Assembly (NCBI RefSeq): GCF_001854125.1
Contig: NZ_CP017715.1
Location: 3,844,001 to 3,908,000, forward strand
DNA from: Marinobacter salinus
GTDB lineage: Bacteria; Pseudomonadota; Gammaproteobacteria; Pseudomonadales; Oleiphilaceae
Direction: 5' to 3'
DNA: 64,000 bases
The notes under the pieces are model-generated. The model did not search any database and was not told the origin of the DNA. It saw nothing but the letters and a program-made list of their open reading frames with translations. Position numbers and translations under genes: made by a program. Within the stretch, counting starts at the first letter, position 1; the number at the start of each line of letters is the position of its first letter. Below, piece after piece: positions 35,911 to 45,358 of this stretch.

Positions 35911-36504
35911 CCGCCAGAACCGGCGCTGGAAAAACGGCGCCTGTTGTTTCAGCGAGAACAGGCGCGGTGAGAACAGCCAGGTTTGGGTTATGCCCATCAG
36001 GTAAGTGTAACTCAGTAGCCCGAGGTCTTCGGGGGCTTCCTCCGTGGTTATCTGCCCGTCCTTCTGTGCCTGCTCCATGAGTGTCTGAAAAAGTGCAATG
36101 ATTGACCGGGTCAGTTGCCGCTCCCGTGTCAGGGTCCGGTTCATGGCGTCGGTCAGTTCGGTTTTGTTCAGCAGGATCTCGAACGACTGCCGGTATTTCC
36201 GGTTGTTGGCGAGTAACCCCAGCCAGCGCTCAATGAAATGGTTCATGGCGTCGACGGGCCGGTTGCCCATACCCTGACATTCAGCCACCAGAGCCTCCAG
36301 CGGTTCCTGCGAATAGGCGAGCACCGCCTCGTACAGATCGTCCTTGGTCTGGAAGTGCCAGTAAATCGGGCCCCGGCTGCAGCCGGCTTCTTTCGCGATG
36401 CGGCTCAGCGTGGTCAGTGAATAACCATCTCGACTGAACAGCATCAGCGCAGCGTCCAGCACAGTCTGGCGGGTTTTTTCGGCATCTTCCTTGGTACGAC
36501 GCAT
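35890..36504 (-). CDS. TetR/AcrR-family transcriptional repressor
   Basis: 204 residues starting MRRTKEDAEKTRQTVLDAAL, the standard opening of AcrR/TtgR-type repressors of efflux pumps. The helix-turn-helix reads TTLSRIAKEAGCSRGPIYWHFQTKDDL. The ATG at 36504 is preferred because the longer frame (to 36582) runs into the inverted-repeat element. No efflux pump is present in the window, so this copy may control the BASS transporter or a remote target. Confidence 0.87.
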   Translation of the reverse strand: MRRTKEDAEKTRQTVLDAALMLFSRDGYSLTTLSRIAKEAGCSRGPIYWHFQTKDDLYEAVLAYSQEPLEALVAECQGMGNRPVDAMNHFIERWLGLLANNRKYRQSFEILLNKTELTDAMNRTLTRERQLTRSIIALFQTLMEQAQKDGQITTEEAPEDLGLLSYTYLMGITQTWLFSPRLFSLKQQAPFFQRRFWRLLGDRN

Positions 36505-36541
36505 TGGTTTCGAAAACTCTGTAGCAACTGTGAACTCTGAC

Positions 36542-36655
36542 GGTTGGTGCGGGATACCCTTTACGAAACTGTGCGGAGCCATGGATGGCGGAGCTCAAGC
36601 GTCACATGGACGTGCCGCAAGGAGCGTGTTTCGTAAAGGGTATCCCGCACCAACC
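36542..36655. repeat. Intergenic inverted-repeat element, 28-base perfect arms
   Basis: The left arm (36542-36569, GGTTGGTGCGGGATACCC then TTTACGAAAC) and right arm (36628-36655) are exact reverse complements. They enclose 58 bases with weaker internal pairing (GGAGCCATGGATGG against CACATGGACGTGCC). No ORF or transposase is present. It looks like a dispersed palindromic intergenic repeat or small MITE-like element placed ahead of the TetR gene. No second copy was found in this window by eye. Confidence 0.75.
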
Positions 36656-36666
36656 CTCCCCAGGAA

Positions 36667-36694
36667 TAAAAAAGGGCACGAGTATCGTGCCCTT
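36667..36694 (-). terminator. Intrinsic terminator of the guanidine operon
   Basis: Read on the minus strand, a 10-base perfect stem (AAGGGCACGA / TCGTGCCCTT) with a 3-base loop is followed by T6. It ends the operon after the substrate-binding protein gene. Confidence 0.9.
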
Positions 36695-36725
36695 CGGTCG
36701 TTGATCAGGCAAGTCCAGGCAAGGC

Positions 36726-37802
36726 TTATAGCTCGCCGTCCGCCGCCATTTTCATGTAGCTATCGTTGAAGCGCAGCTTCACGTTGCCCTCGTCACCCAT
36801 GACCGATCCGTCCGGAAACTCAATGCCGACAAAGTCCGGGCTCATGGCGCCCTGGCCCAGCAGGCCCTTCTCAAAGGAGAACTGGCGAACGCTGTCCATC
36901 GCCTCGTGGGCTTCCTCGCTGTTGATGAAGTCCACCGACATTTGTGGCTCCCAGAACATCTTCATGCCGGCCAGTTGGGCTTCGTAGCCGGCCTGATCGG
37001 TACCGGACAGTTCGCCCAGAAATGCACGGGCTTCCTGACCTTCCTCGGAGTCAGACGCAAGAATACTCATGGTTTCGTACCAGGCGCCGACAAGAGCCTT
37101 ACCCAGCTTCGGGTTGTCGGCCAGGGTTTCAGTGTTCACCAGGGTCAGGTCCTTGATGTGGCCCGGAATCTCGCTGGAATCGAACAGTTTGGTGGCACCG
37201 GGGAAGGCTTCCACTTCCGCCAGCAGCGGGTTCCAGGTCGCCACATGGCGTACGTCGTCGGTCTGAAAAGCGGAGACCAGATCGGCGTCAGAAATGTTCA
37301 CCACGCTGATGTCACGCTCTTCCAGGCCGACGGTGTTCAGGGCGCGAACCAGCAGGTAGTGGGAAACGGACAATTCAACGAGGTGCACGGTTTCGCCTTC
37401 CAGCCCGGCAATGGACGTGGCGTCTTTCGAGACCAGGCCGTCGTTGCCATTGGAGTAGTCGCCGACGATCAGCGCAGTGGTATCGACACCGGAGGCGGCG
37501 GGAATGGATAGGCCGTCCATGCTGGTTGCAACCACCCCGTCAAACTGGCCGGCAGTAAATTGGTTAATGGATTCGATGTAGTCGTTGACCTGCACGATAT
37601 CCACGTCGATGTCGTACTTGTCGGCCCACTTCTTCATGATTCCGTAGTCCTCGGCATACTGCCAGGGCACCCAGCCGGCGTAGATGGTCCAGGCAATGCT
37701 GAAGGAATCCTTCTCTTGGGCAAGGGCGCCCATGGACAGGGTGGCCGTGAACAGCCCGGCCGCAAGCCGTTTGCCGAAGTTACGTGAGTTGCGTGTTTTC
37801 AT
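36726..37802 (-). CDS. ABC substrate-binding protein linked to urea/guanidine carboxylase
   Basis: 358 residues with a signal peptide (FGKRLAAGLFTATLSMGALA) and a nitrate/taurine-type binding fold (FSIAWTIYAGWVPWQYAEDYGIMKKWADKY). It matches the periplasmic binding family found with urea carboxylase operons, now mostly seen as guanidine-related. The ATG at 37802 follows GAGGAGAG. It is the last gene of the operon behind the riboswitch at 42934-43040; its presumed permease and ATPase are encoded about 8 kb away at 26988-28588 behind a second riboswitch. Confidence 0.88.
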   Translation of the reverse strand: MKTRNSRNFGKRLAAGLFTATLSMGALAQEKDSFSIAWTIYAGWVPWQYAEDYGIMKKWADKYDIDVDIVQVNDYIESINQFTAGQFDGVVATSMDGLSIPAASGVDTTALIVGDYSNGNDGLVSKDATSIAGLEGETVHLVELSVSHYLLVRALNTVGLEERDISVVNISDADLVSAFQTDDVRHVATWNPLLAEVEAFPGATKLFDSSEIPGHIKDLTLVNTETLADNPKLGKALVGAWYETMSILASDSEEGQEARAFLGELSGTDQAGYEAQLAGMKMFWEPQMSVDFINSEEAHEAMDSVRQFSFEKGLLGQGAMSPDFVGIEFPDGSVMGDEGNVKLRFNDSYMKMAADGEL

Positions 37803-37872
37803 GGTGTCTCTCCTCGGGCCTTGCCCGTATTGTTCAGGTTTCGTCATTATCAGTTTTGGATGGTTGCTGGCA

Positions 37873-40800
37873 TTACTCGTTAGTCTCTTCCACGATCACC
37901 ACCGGGGTGCCCGGTGATACCGCCTGGCCGGCTTCCCGGCGCACCTCGACCACTTGCCCGCTGACCGGGCTGAGCAGTTCAATCTCCATTTTCATGGATT
38001 CAATGATGGCGACCGGTCTTTGGGCCTCAATCATGTCGCCGGGCTTCACCAGACATTCCCAAAGATTGCCTGCAACATGGCTCTCCACGGCATGCTGGCC
38101 CTGCGGCAGGTTGGCGATGTCGTCTTCGCCGGTGTCCTCCATCGGGGCCTCGGAACTGAAGTTAATCTGCCCGGACTCGATCCAGCGTTGCAGCTCTTCA
38201 TCGAAGGCCTGTTGGCGCTGACCGGTGAACTGGCGGATTTGATCGTCATGGGCGGCGAGGAACTGTTCATAGTCCTTCAGATTGAAGCGGGTCTCCTCAA
38301 TGCGAATCGGGTAATCGCCGTTCGGGAAATCACGGCGAATTCGCTGCAATTCCTCGGCACTGACCTCGTAGAAACGCACCTGATCGAAGAACCGCAGCAG
38401 CCAGGGCTTGCCCTCTTCAAAAAATTCGGTGGTGCGATAGCGGTTCCACATCTGCAGCGTGCGACCCACAAACTGGTAGCCACCGGGGCCTTCCATGCCG
38501 TAGATGCACAGATAGGCGCCGCCGATGCCCACGGAGTTTTCCGCGGTCCAGGTCCGCGCCGGGTTGTACTTGGTGGTGACCAGCCGGTGGCGCGGGTCCA
38601 GTGGGGTCGCGACCGGGGCGCCGAGGTAGACGTCGCCCAGTCCCATGACCAGGTAGCTGGCCTCGAAGAGTGTTTTCTTGACCTCGTCGATACTCGCCAG
38701 GCCATTGATGCGCCGGATGAATTCCAGGTTACTCGGGCACCAGGGCGCGTCCTTGCGCACCGACTGCATGTATTTGGCAATGGCGGTATGGCAGGCCTCG
38801 TCATCCCAGGACAGAGGCAGGTGCACAATGCGTGCAGGCACGTCCCATTCCGGCTGTTTCTCCAGTTCTTTTTCGGCGCCGATCAGCAGGTCCAGCAGGG
38901 TGCGCTGGTCCAGTTTTCGACTGTCGTAATGCACCTGAAGGGACCGAATGCCCGGCGTGAGTTCCAGAACGGCGTCATGGTCGTGCTCCCGAAGCCAGAG
39001 CATCAGCGCATGGGCACGAAAACGCAGGCGGATATCCAGCTCCATGGGGCCGTATTCCACCAGTACATAATTGTCCCCGGCAGCGCGATAGACAACGCCG
39101 GTTTCGTGTTGGTCAGTGCTCAAGGATGCCAGGATCGGAGTGTCTGGCCGGATCGGCGTAATGTCCACGATTGCCGGGGTGAGGTTGGTCACGGATTCGT
39201 CCAGGGCAGAGCGCAGGCTCACGGCCTGATCCTGGCTGACCGGGATAAACTGCACCCTGTCACCAGCCTTGAGCTGGCCCAGTTTCCAAAGATCGGCGCT
39301 GATCACTGTGACCGGGCAGACAAAGCCACCGAGACTCGGGCCGTCCGGACCCAGAATCACCGGCATGTCCCCGGTGAAATCCACGGTGCCCACGGCGTAA
39401 GCGTTGTCGTGGATGTTGGACGGGTGCATGCCGGCCTCGCCGCCGTCACTGCGTGCCCATTCCGGTTTCGGTCCGATCAGGCGTACTCCGGTCCGGCTGG
39501 AGTTGTAATGAATCTCCCAGTTGCTGTCGAAAAAGGTGTCGATGTCCTGCCCGGTGAAATAGTCTGGCGCCCCGTGGGGCCCATAGGTGACATGCAGCTT
39601 CCAGGTTTTGCCAATGGACGGTTTCAGATCTTCAGGGAGCACCACGGCCGGTGCCGGTTCGGCTTTGTTCAGGGCCAGCACGTCACCTGCCCGCAGTGCT
39701 CGCCCGCAATGGCCGCCAAACTGGCCGAGGGTAAACGTGCTGCAGGACGTCAGGTATTCCGGGCAATCCAGACCACCGAGGAACAGGACATAGGCCCGTG
39801 CACCGCCTTCGGTCGTGGCGCCCAGTTTCAGGGTGGCCCCGGCCGGGATATCAATGACCTGCCAGAACGGAACGGCCTGGTCATCGAGGCTGGCATGGAG
39901 TTCAGCACCCGTGAGCACAATCTGGGTGGCCCGGTTGAATACCAGGGTCGGCCCTTTCAGGGTGATCTCCAGGCCGGGGGCGCTCTCGGGGTTGCCCAGC
40001 AAACGGTTACCCAACCGGAAGGAGTAGCTGTCAAACGGGCCGGAGGGCGGCACGCCGATTTCCCAGTAGCCGATCCGGCCCGGATAATCCTGAATCGTGG
40101 TCATGGTGCCGCCGCTAAGCACATCCACGGTCGCCGGAGTGTAAGCGAATTCATTGAGGCTGCTGGTGAACAGGCGTCCCTCGATGAATCGAGGGTCATC
40201 CAGGACCTGACGGACATACTCCCGGTTGGTTTCGATACCGTAGAGCTGGCTGTCGGCCAGGGCATTGATCAGGTGCTGGCGGGCAGTTTCGCGGTCCTGG
40301 TCATGGACAATCACCTTGGCCAGCATCGGGTCGAACAGGGGGGATACTTCTGTGCCCGGCTGGATCCAGGTGTCGATCCGCAGGTTGTCATCCTCTGGCC
40401 AGCGGACATTGGTCAGCAGCCCGGCACTGGGCTGGAAGTCCTTGTTGGGGTCTTCGGCATAGACTCGTGCCTGAATGGCGTGGCCGGTCGGGGTCAGGCC
40501 GCCGGCAAGTTTCGCCAGGTCGGGCAGGGTGCCAACACCCAACTGAACCATCCAGCGCACAATGTCGACGCCATAGACCTGCTCGGTAACGCCGTGCTCC
40601 ACCTGTAAGCGGGTATTTACTTCCAGGAAGTAAAATCCGGTGGTGTCCGGGTCGTAGATGAATTCCACCGTGCCCGCGCTGCGGTAAGCGATGCTCTCGC
40701 CGAGCTGGCGTGCGGTGGCGTGCATGCGCTCGCGGACCTCGTTGCTCAGCCCCGGCGCGGGGGCTTCCTCAATGACCTTCTGGTTGCGGCGCTGGGCTGA

Positions 40801-41499
40801 GCAGTCCCGTTCGCCAAGTGCGACCACCTGGCCTTGGCCGTCACCAAACAACTGCACTTCAATGTGCCGGGCATGCTCCACGAATTTTTCCAGGAATACG
40901 CCGCTGTTGCTGAAGTTGTTCTGGCTAAGGCGCTGGACCGACTCGAAACTCTTGCTGAGATCCTCCGGGCCGTAGCAGCGTGACATGCCGATGCCGCCTC
41001 CGCCGGCGGTGCTTTTAAGCATCACCGGGTAACCAATGGTTTCAGCGGCTTTCAGCGCCCCGGTCAGATCGGTTAGCAGGCCGGTGCCAGGCAACAGAGG
41101 CACGCCCGCCTGTTCGGCGAGTGCCCGTGCTGTGTGCTTGAGGCCAAACTCTTCCATCTGTTCCGGCGTAGGCCCGAGAAACACCACACCCGCAGCGTCA
41201 CAGCGTCGGGCAAAACCGGCGTTCTCACTGAGAAAGCCGTAACCCGGATGGATGGCACCGGCGCCGCTCTCCACGATAATTTCAAACAGTCTGTCCTGAT
41301 TCAGATAGGTGTCGGCAGCAGAGCCATCCCCCAGTGGCCAGGCTTCATCCGCCTGGCGTACATGCAGCGAATCGGCATCGGCTTCTGCATATACGGCAAC
41401 TGATGTAATGCCCATGGCACGGAGGGTACGGATGATCCGGCAGGCAATGGCGCCCCGGTTGGCGATCAGGACCTTGTTGATGTCTCGGTTCAGCTCCAT
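37873..41499 (-). CDS. Biotin-dependent urea/guanidine carboxylase
   Basis: 1208 residues. An ATP-grasp biotin carboxylase fills about 1-450 ([44 protein letters not shown]). A KipA/KipI-like carboxyltransferase covers about 465-1030 ([36 protein letters not shown]), and a C-terminal biotinyl domain follows with ESMKME, biotin Lys1170. The family was long annotated as urea carboxylase. Members with deiminase subunits and a guanidine-I riboswitch, as here, carboxylate guanidine. The product carboxyguanidine is deiminated to allophanate. Allophanate hydrolase is not encoded in the window. It overlaps the upstream deiminase-type gene by 10 bases. Confidence 0.9.
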   Translation of the reverse strand: MELNRDINKVLIANRGAIACRIIRTLRAMGITSVAVYAEADADSLHVRQADEAWPLGDGSAADTYLNQDRLFEIIVESGAGAIHPGYGFLSENAGFARRCDAAGVVFLGPTPEQMEEFGLKHTARALAEQAGVPLLPGTGLLTDLTGALKAAETIGYPVMLKSTAGGGGIGMSRCYGPEDLSKSFESVQRLSQNNFSNSGVFLEKFVEHARHIEVQLFGDGQGQVVALGERDCSAQRRNQKVIEEAPAPGLSNEVRERMHATARQLGESIAYRSAGTVEFIYDPDTTGFYFLEVNTRLQVEHGVTEQVYGVDIVRWMVQLGVGTLPDLAKLAGGLTPTGHAIQARVYAEDPNKDFQPSAGLLTNVRWPEDDNLRIDTWIQPGTEVSPLFDPMLAKVIVHDQDRETARQHLINALADSQLYGIETNREYVRQVLDDPRFIEGRLFTSSLNEFAYTPATVDVLSGGTMTTIQDYPGRIGYWEIGVPPSGPFDSYSFRLGNRLLGNPESAPGLEITLKGPTLVFNRATQIVLTGAELHASLDDQAVPFWQVIDIPAGATLKLGATTEGGARAYVLFLGGLDCPEYLTSCSTFTLGQFGGHCGRALRAGDVLALNKAEPAPAVVLPEDLKPSIGKTWKLHVTYGPHGAPDYFTGQDIDTFFDSNWEIHYNSSRTGVRLIGPKPEWARSDGGEAGMHPSNIHDNAYAVGTVDFTGDMPVILGPDGPSLGGFVCPVTVISADLWKLGQLKAGDRVQFIPVSQDQAVSLRSALDESVTNLTPAIVDITPIRPDTPILASLSTDQHETGVVYRAAGDNYVLVEYGPMELDIRLRFRAHALMLWLREHDHDAVLELTPGIRSLQVHYDSRKLDQRTLLDLLIGAEKELEKQPEWDVPARIVHLPLSWDDEACHTAIAKYMQSVRKDAPWCPSNLEFIRRINGLASIDEVKKTLFEASYLVMGLGDVYLGAPVATPLDPRHRLVTTKYNPARTWTAENSVGIGGAYLCIYGMEGPGGYQFVGRTLQMWNRYRTTEFFEEGKPWLLRFFDQVRFYEVSAEELQRIRRDFPNGDYPIRIEETRFNLKDYEQFLAAHDDQIRQFTGQRQQAFDEELQRWIESGQINFSSEAPMEDTGEDDIANLPQGQHAVESHVAGNLWECLVKPGDMIEAQRPVAIIESMKMEIELLSPVSGQVVEVRREAGQAVSPGTPVVIVEETNE

Positions 41500-42128
41500 A
41501 CCAGCACCTCAATCGGTGTCGGATTGTAGGCATTACAGGGGTTATTCAACTGGGGGCAGTTGGAAATCATCACCAGCACATCCATTGCCGCCTTCAGCTC
41601 CACGTACTTGCCAGCGTCGGAAATGCCGTCGGCGAACGTCAGCCCGCCGTCGGCGGTGACCGGTACGTTCATGAAGAAGTTGATGTTGTGGGTGATGTCC
41701 CGCTTGGTCATGCCCAGCTCTTCATGCTCGGTGACCGCCACCAGCCAGCTGTCGCGGCAGGCGTGCATGCACTTTTTCTCGAGGGCATAGCGGGTGGTGT
41801 TGCTTTCCGCGGCACAGGCGCCACCGAGGGTGTCGTGGCGGCCACAGGTGTCGGCGGTGATCTCCAGCATGACGTTGTTCTCGGAGGACATCAGCTTCGA
41901 ACCTGCAGTCAGATAGACATTGCCCTGTTCGCGGATGGTGTCCACCGCACTGTAACGCTCGGTCGGGTTATGGGCGTTGTAGAACAGGGTGTCGGCGGCC
42001 TGATTGCCCTCCAGGTCCAGAATGCGGACGGTCTCCCCGGCCTTGACGACTTTCAGGAAATAGTCGCCCGCGGGTACGGTCTCGCGGAAGCTGGCGTTCT
42101 CTGGCTTTAATTCGCTTTCTTTAATCAT
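41490..42128 (-). CDS. Carboxyguanidine deiminase-type subunit (urea carboxylase-associated protein), second gene
   Basis: 212 residues, soluble. It belongs to the urea carboxylase-associated (UAAP) families, whose paired members in Pseudomonas were identified as the two subunits CgiA/CgiB of carboxyguanidine deiminase. The likely active region is [15 protein letters not shown], with further conserved Cys in [11 protein letters not shown]. The ATG at 42128 follows GAGGAGG. The related segment in the preceding gene ([13 protein letters not shown]) shows that the two subunits are homologous. Which of CgiA or CgiB it is cannot be decided here. Confidence 0.85.
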   Translation of the reverse strand: MIKESELKPENASFRETVPAGDYFLKVVKAGETVRILDLEGNQAADTLFYNAHNPTERYSAVDTIREQGNVYLTAGSKLMSSENNVMLEITADTCGRHDTLGGACAAESNTTRYALEKKCMHACRDSWLVAVTEHEELGMTKRDITHNINFFMNVPVTADGGLTFADGISDAGKYVELKAAMDVLVMISNCPQLNNPCNAYNPTPIEVLVWS

Positions 42129-42145
42129 GTCCGGCCTCCTCGCGA

Positions 42146-42874
42146 TCAGGACTGCATCATGTGATACAGGGCAGTGTTGGCGAAGGCACGGGTGGCCTCC
42201 GGTGACGAGATCTTGCAAGGGTCGGCATCGGTGACCGGCGCGGCCTTGAATAGCTGGTAGCGAAGAGGGTGTCTCGGATAGTCCGGTGTGGTGTTGAGTG
42301 GGTGCGGGCAGGTGTGCAGCACCACAATAGTATCCATTTCAAACCGCAGGTCCACGGTGGCGCCAGCGTATGAGTGATCGCTGACATACGCCATATTGCC
42401 GTCATCGTCGGTTTTTACCTTGCTGAACCAGTTCAGGTTGGCGGTCAGGTCTTTCTTTCCCAGGCCGTACTTGGCCAGTTCATTGAGGAAGCTGCTGAAC
42501 CCGTTGCGGTGATAGTGGTTGTGGGCTTCCTGATAGGTCTTTTTGCCCCAGCGCTTTTCCACCTGATCGGCGTTACAGGTTCCGCTGACGGTATCGTGCC
42601 ACCCCAGGTCGTCGCGAATAATGGAAGCAAAGACCCTGCCCATATCCGAGAGCAGAACATGGCCTTTGGTCAGCAGGAATGTGTGCTGGTTTTTCAGGGT
42701 GTCCGGCATGTTGTAGCGTTCGAGTGGGTTCTCGGGGTTGTACATCAACATACCGACGTTGGCACCGCCGGTTTCATCGATCAGGCGCAGCACGTGGCCG
42801 CGGCGCATGATGAAAGACCAGTGGGATCCGCCGGGAATCAGATCGTCGTAGAGGGGGGCTGCAGATTGCAACAT
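42146..42874 (-). CDS. Carboxyguanidine deiminase-type subunit (urea carboxylase-associated protein), first gene
   Basis: 242 residues, first gene after the riboswitch. It shares fold and motif with its downstream neighbour: [13 protein letters not shown], then [16 protein letters not shown] and [11 protein letters not shown]. The ATG at 42874 follows GAGGAAAAGG. A frame open further upstream would translate the riboswitch itself and is rejected. Together with the next gene it probably forms the heteromeric deiminase acting on carboxyguanidine. Confidence 0.86.
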   Translation of the reverse strand: MLQSAAPLYDDLIPGGSHWSFIMRRGHVLRLIDETGGANVGMLMYNPENPLERYNMPDTLKNQHTFLLTKGHVLLSDMGRVFASIIRDDLGWHDTVSGTCNADQVEKRWGKKTYQEAHNHYHRNGFSSFLNELAKYGLGKKDLTANLNWFSKVKTDDDGNMAYVSDHSYAGATVDLRFEMDTIVVLHTCPHPLNTTPDYPRHPLRYQLFKAAPVTDADPCKISSPEATRAFANTALYHMMQS

Positions 42875-42933
42875 AACCTTTTCCTCATGGCTGGGAGTGT
42901 TTAAAAACACGAGAGGCGTCAGTAACTGAACGA

Positions 42934-43040
42934 TCCTCCCGGGCTTTTGTCCCGCCGTGTAGCCTTGGAAAAGGCCGTCAACTCTCGGACCAGTCGCCTG
43001 TCTTGACTCGCTTGGAGGGACAGGCCGGAACCCTAGTCGA
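42934..43040 (-). promoter_or_regulatory. Guanidine-I (ykkC) riboswitch upstream of the carboxylase operon
   Basis: On the minus strand the ordered consensus blocks are present: CTAGGGTTCCGG, ACTGGTCCGAGAG, and ACACGGCGGGACAAAAGCCC plus CGGGAGG. The peripheral stems differ in sequence from the copy at 28655-28760 while the core is the same. It ends about 60 bases before the first deiminase-type gene. The rest of the 42875-43423 gap holds AT-rich promoter sequence on both sides and the exaC operator. Confidence 0.94.
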
Positions 43041-43295
43041 CTATTTGTCAGATTGTCGCGCTTTGATTGTGGTTTCAGTAACCGACTTCTCGCTGCGTTA
43101 CGAATAAATTGCAGAGTCCGTGCCAATAAAATAACTAACTGTTTTTTCAGGTTTTATTTTTTGACGTAAAAAAATAGCTGCCTCCTGACAGGGCGCGCGC
43201 ACTGTTTAGGTGCGGGTCTCGGAGCGCTATCTGTGCAAATTGTAATCGTCGCCGGTCTGGTGCCGGAGGTAACCCTGCTGCGGCCTCCAGGTCAT

Positions 43296-43320
43296 CTACT
43301 ACCAAGGGAGGAGTTTTTCG
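43296..43320 (+). promoter_or_regulatory. Candidate operator upstream of exaC
   Basis: CTACTACCAAGGGAGGAG followed by TTTTT matches the site ahead of pedF (23296-23320) at nearly every position and shares its core with the site ahead of the dehydrogenase gene. GGAGG on its left pairs with CCTCC at 43321-43325. It is about 105-130 bases upstream of exaC. Binding of the ErdR-like regulator is proposed, not shown. Confidence 0.5.
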
Positions 43321-43423
43321 CCTCCATCGCATCATTCAACTATTCCGGTTTGGGGTCTACATTGAACGAGTAAGCGCGAAAGGCCGCGTTGCCCTGCGAC
43401 AAACACAACAAGAGGTCGACATC

Positions 43424-44944
43424 ATGATCTACGCACAACCAGGAAAGGATGGCTCCGTCGTTTCTTTCAAATCCCGTTATGAGAATTTCATCGGTGGCGA
43501 GTGGGTTGCCCCGGTAAAGGGTCAGTACTTCGAAAATATTACCCCGGTCACCGGTGATGTGATCTGTGAAATTCCCCGTTCCACCGCCGAAGATATTGAG
43601 GTGGCCCTGGATGCTGCCCACAAGGCTGCACCGGCTTGGGGCAAGACCTCACCCACCGAGCGCTCGAACATTTTGTTGAAAATTGCGGACCGCATCGAAG
43701 CCAATCTTGAGAAGCTCGCGGTTGCGGAAACCTGGGATAACGGCAAGGCCGTTCGTGAAACCCTGAATGCGGACATTCCGCTGGCGGCGGACCACTTCCG
43801 CTACTTTGCTGGCTGCCTGCGCGCCCAGGAAGGTCATATGGGTGAAATCGACCACAACACGGTGGCGTACCATTTTCATGAGCCTCTGGGTGTCGTTGGC
43901 CAGATCATTCCCTGGAACTTTCCAATCCTGATGGCTGCGTGGAAGCTGGGCCCATGCCTGGCGGCCGGTAACTGCACCATACTGAAGCCGGCTGAGCAAA
44001 CGCCTGCCAGCATTCTGGTGCTGATGGAAATCATCGGTGATCTGCTGCCACCGGGCGTGCTCAACATCGTGAACGGTTATGGCATTGAAGCCGGTCAGGC
44101 CCTGGCCACCAGCAAGCGGATCGCCAAGATTGCGTTCACCGGTTCCACGCCGGTCGGTTCCCACATCCTCAAGTGTGCCGCCGAGAACATCATCCCTTCT
44201 ACCGTGGAACTGGGCGGTAAGTCCCCCAACATCTACTTCTCTGACGTGATGAAGGCTGAGCCTGAGTTCGTCGACAAGTGTGTGGAAGGTCTGGTTCTTG
44301 CCTTCTTTAACCAGGGGGAGGTCTGCACCTGTCCGTCAAGGGCACTGGTGCAGGAAGACATGTTTGAAGAGTTCATGCAGAAAGTGGTCGAGCGAACCAA
44401 GTCAATCAAGCGTGGTAACCCGCTGGACACTGATGTGCAGGTGGGTGCTCAGGCCAGCAAGGAGCAGTTCGACAAGATCATGTCCTACCTTGCGATTGGC
44501 AAGGAAGAGGGCGCTGTCGTTCTGACTGGCGGTGATCGCGAGGAAATGGGTGATGAATTCAACAACGGCTTCTACATCCAGCCGACCCTGTTCAAGGGCG
44601 ACAACAAGATGCGCGTGTTCCAGGAAGAAATCTTCGGACCGGTTGTTGGTGTAACCACCTTCAAGACCGAGGAAGAAGCCCTGGCTATCGCCAACGACAC
44701 CGAGTTTGGTCTGGGTGCCGGCGTCTGGACTCGTGACACCAACCTTGCCTATCGGATGGGCCGCAATATCCAGGCCGGACGGGTCTGGATGAACTGCTAC
44801 CATGCCTACCCGGCGCACGCCGCCTTCGGTGGCTATAAGAAGTCCGGCGTTGGTCGCGAGACCCACAAGATGGCTCTGGAGCATTACCAGCAAACCAAGT
44901 GCATGCTGATCAGCTATGACACCAATCCGCTGGGTTTCTTCTGA
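43424..44944 (+). CDS. exaC: NAD-dependent acetaldehyde dehydrogenase ExaC
   Basis: 506 residues of the aldehyde dehydrogenase superfamily, oxidising the aldehyde made by the quinoprotein enzyme to the acid. Catalytic Cys301 lies in [11 protein letters not shown], the general-base Glu in VELGGKSPN, and the NAD-binding FTGSTPVG and the PWNFP segment are present. It is close to the ExaC/AcoD group. It begins the plus-strand half of the PQQ cluster and is followed by weak hairpins and then the pqqA promoter region. Confidence 0.93.
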   Translation: MIYAQPGKDGSVVSFKSRYENFIGGEWVAPVKGQYFENITPVTGDVICEIPRSTAEDIEVALDAAHKAAPAWGKTSPTERSNILLKIADRIEANLEKLAVAETWDNGKAVRETLNADIPLAADHFRYFAGCLRAQEGHMGEIDHNTVAYHFHEPLGVVGQIIPWNFPILMAAWKLGPCLAAGNCTILKPAEQTPASILVLMEIIGDLLPPGVLNIVNGYGIEAGQALATSKRIAKIAFTGSTPVGSHILKCAAENIIPSTVELGGKSPNIYFSDVMKAEPEFVDKCVEGLVLAFFNQGEVCTCPSRALVQEDMFEEFMQKVVERTKSIKRGNPLDTDVQVGAQASKEQFDKIMSYLAIGKEEGAVVLTGGDREEMGDEFNNGFYIQPTLFKGDNKMRVFQEEIFGPVVGVTTFKTEEEALAIANDTEFGLGAGVWTRDTNLAYRMGRNIQAGRVWMNCYHAYPAHAAFGGYKKSGVGRETHKMALEHYQQTKCMLISYDTNPLGFF

Positions 44945-45078
44945 TCGGAAAAGCGGCAAGCGGGCCCATCCACACGGGCCCGGATGTGAGTCAGCACAGT
45001 GGATGTGCGCCTTCGTTCCCCCGGTGTCTGGCCGGGGGCGCTCCTGCGGGAGCCTCTGGGTTTTCTGTCACTCTCTTC

Positions 45079-45102
45079 AGGTCCTTCCCAGGGCCTTTTT
45101 TT
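45079..45102 (+). terminator. Possible intrinsic terminator after exaC
   Basis: A short stem AGGTCC / GGGCCT with one wobble pair and a 6-base loop is followed by T7. A GC-rich hairpin without a T-run (CGGGCCC / GGGCCCG, 44961-44982) lies upstream. The remaining sequence to pqqA carries its promoter elements. Confidence 0.5.
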
Positions 45103-45152
45103 CTGTGTGCAGGGAACGAAACCGGACCTCCTGTGGTCTCGGTCTTTAGGAC

Positions 45153-45178
45153 CCCGAAAAACAGTGCCAAAGTAGCAT
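45153..45178 (+). promoter_or_regulatory. Candidate regulatory box upstream of pqqA
   Basis: AAAAACAG, a short spacer, CCAAAGTA and ATT align with the box at 17033-17062 ahead of the unknown ABC importer. It is about 100-125 bases upstream of pqqA. The match is by eye only. Confidence 0.38.
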
Positions 45179-45209
45179 TTTGGGTTCTGGTGACCATCGA
45201 TACGATGAA

Positions 45210-45235
45210 AGCTGAGTTATCAGCTAGACTGATAA
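45210..45235. promoter_or_regulatory. Overlapping palindromes upstream of pqqA
   Basis: Two perfect inverted repeats share bases: AGCTGA-GTTA-TCAGCT (45210-45225) and TTATCAG-CTAGA-CTGATAA (45217-45235). They lie 43-68 bases ahead of pqqA, where they could be an operator at the promoter or mutually exclusive hairpins in the leader RNA. Confidence 0.5.
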
Positions 45236-45277
45236 TGCACCATCAATGCCTAACAACGACGACAAGAGGTGAGCATT

Positions 45278-45349
45278 ATGTGGACCAAACCAGCCTACGA
45301 AGACCTGCGGATCGGTTTTGAAGTAACTATGTACTTCGCCAACCGCTGA
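45278..45349 (+). CDS. pqqA: PQQ precursor peptide PqqA
   Basis: A 23-residue ribosomal peptide, the substrate from which PQQ is built. The Glu and Tyr that become PQQ are present as E15-VTM-Y19, in the conserved setting [20 protein letters not shown]. The ATG follows AAGAGGTGAG. A strong hairpin with a T-run separates it from pqqB, as in other pqq operons where pqqA is expressed far above the enzymes. Confidence 0.96.
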   Translation: MWTKPAYEDLRIGFEVTMYFANR

Positions 45350-45358
45350 GCAAACCGG

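Noticed and set aside
36542..36655. Intrinsic terminator or attenuator instead of a repeat element
   Set aside because: The loop of 58 bases is far too long and no T-run follows; the real terminator of the guanidine operon is separate at 36667-36694.
29000..36700. Genomic island with integrase or transposase
   Set aside because: The block looks accessory, but no integrase, transposase, tRNA or flanking direct repeat could be found, so no mobile element is called.
37954..40608. 884-codon open frame on the plus strand opposite the carboxylase
   Set aside because: It is antisense to a gene with clear biotin carboxylase and carboxyltransferase motifs. Its translation is His/Gln/Gly/Val-rich without any recognisable domain, typical of a shadow frame in GC-rich DNA.
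42875..43126. N-terminal extension of the first deiminase-type gene through the riboswitch
   Set aside because: It would translate the conserved guanidine-I RNA core. The ATG at 42874 has a good ribosome site and fits the family start.
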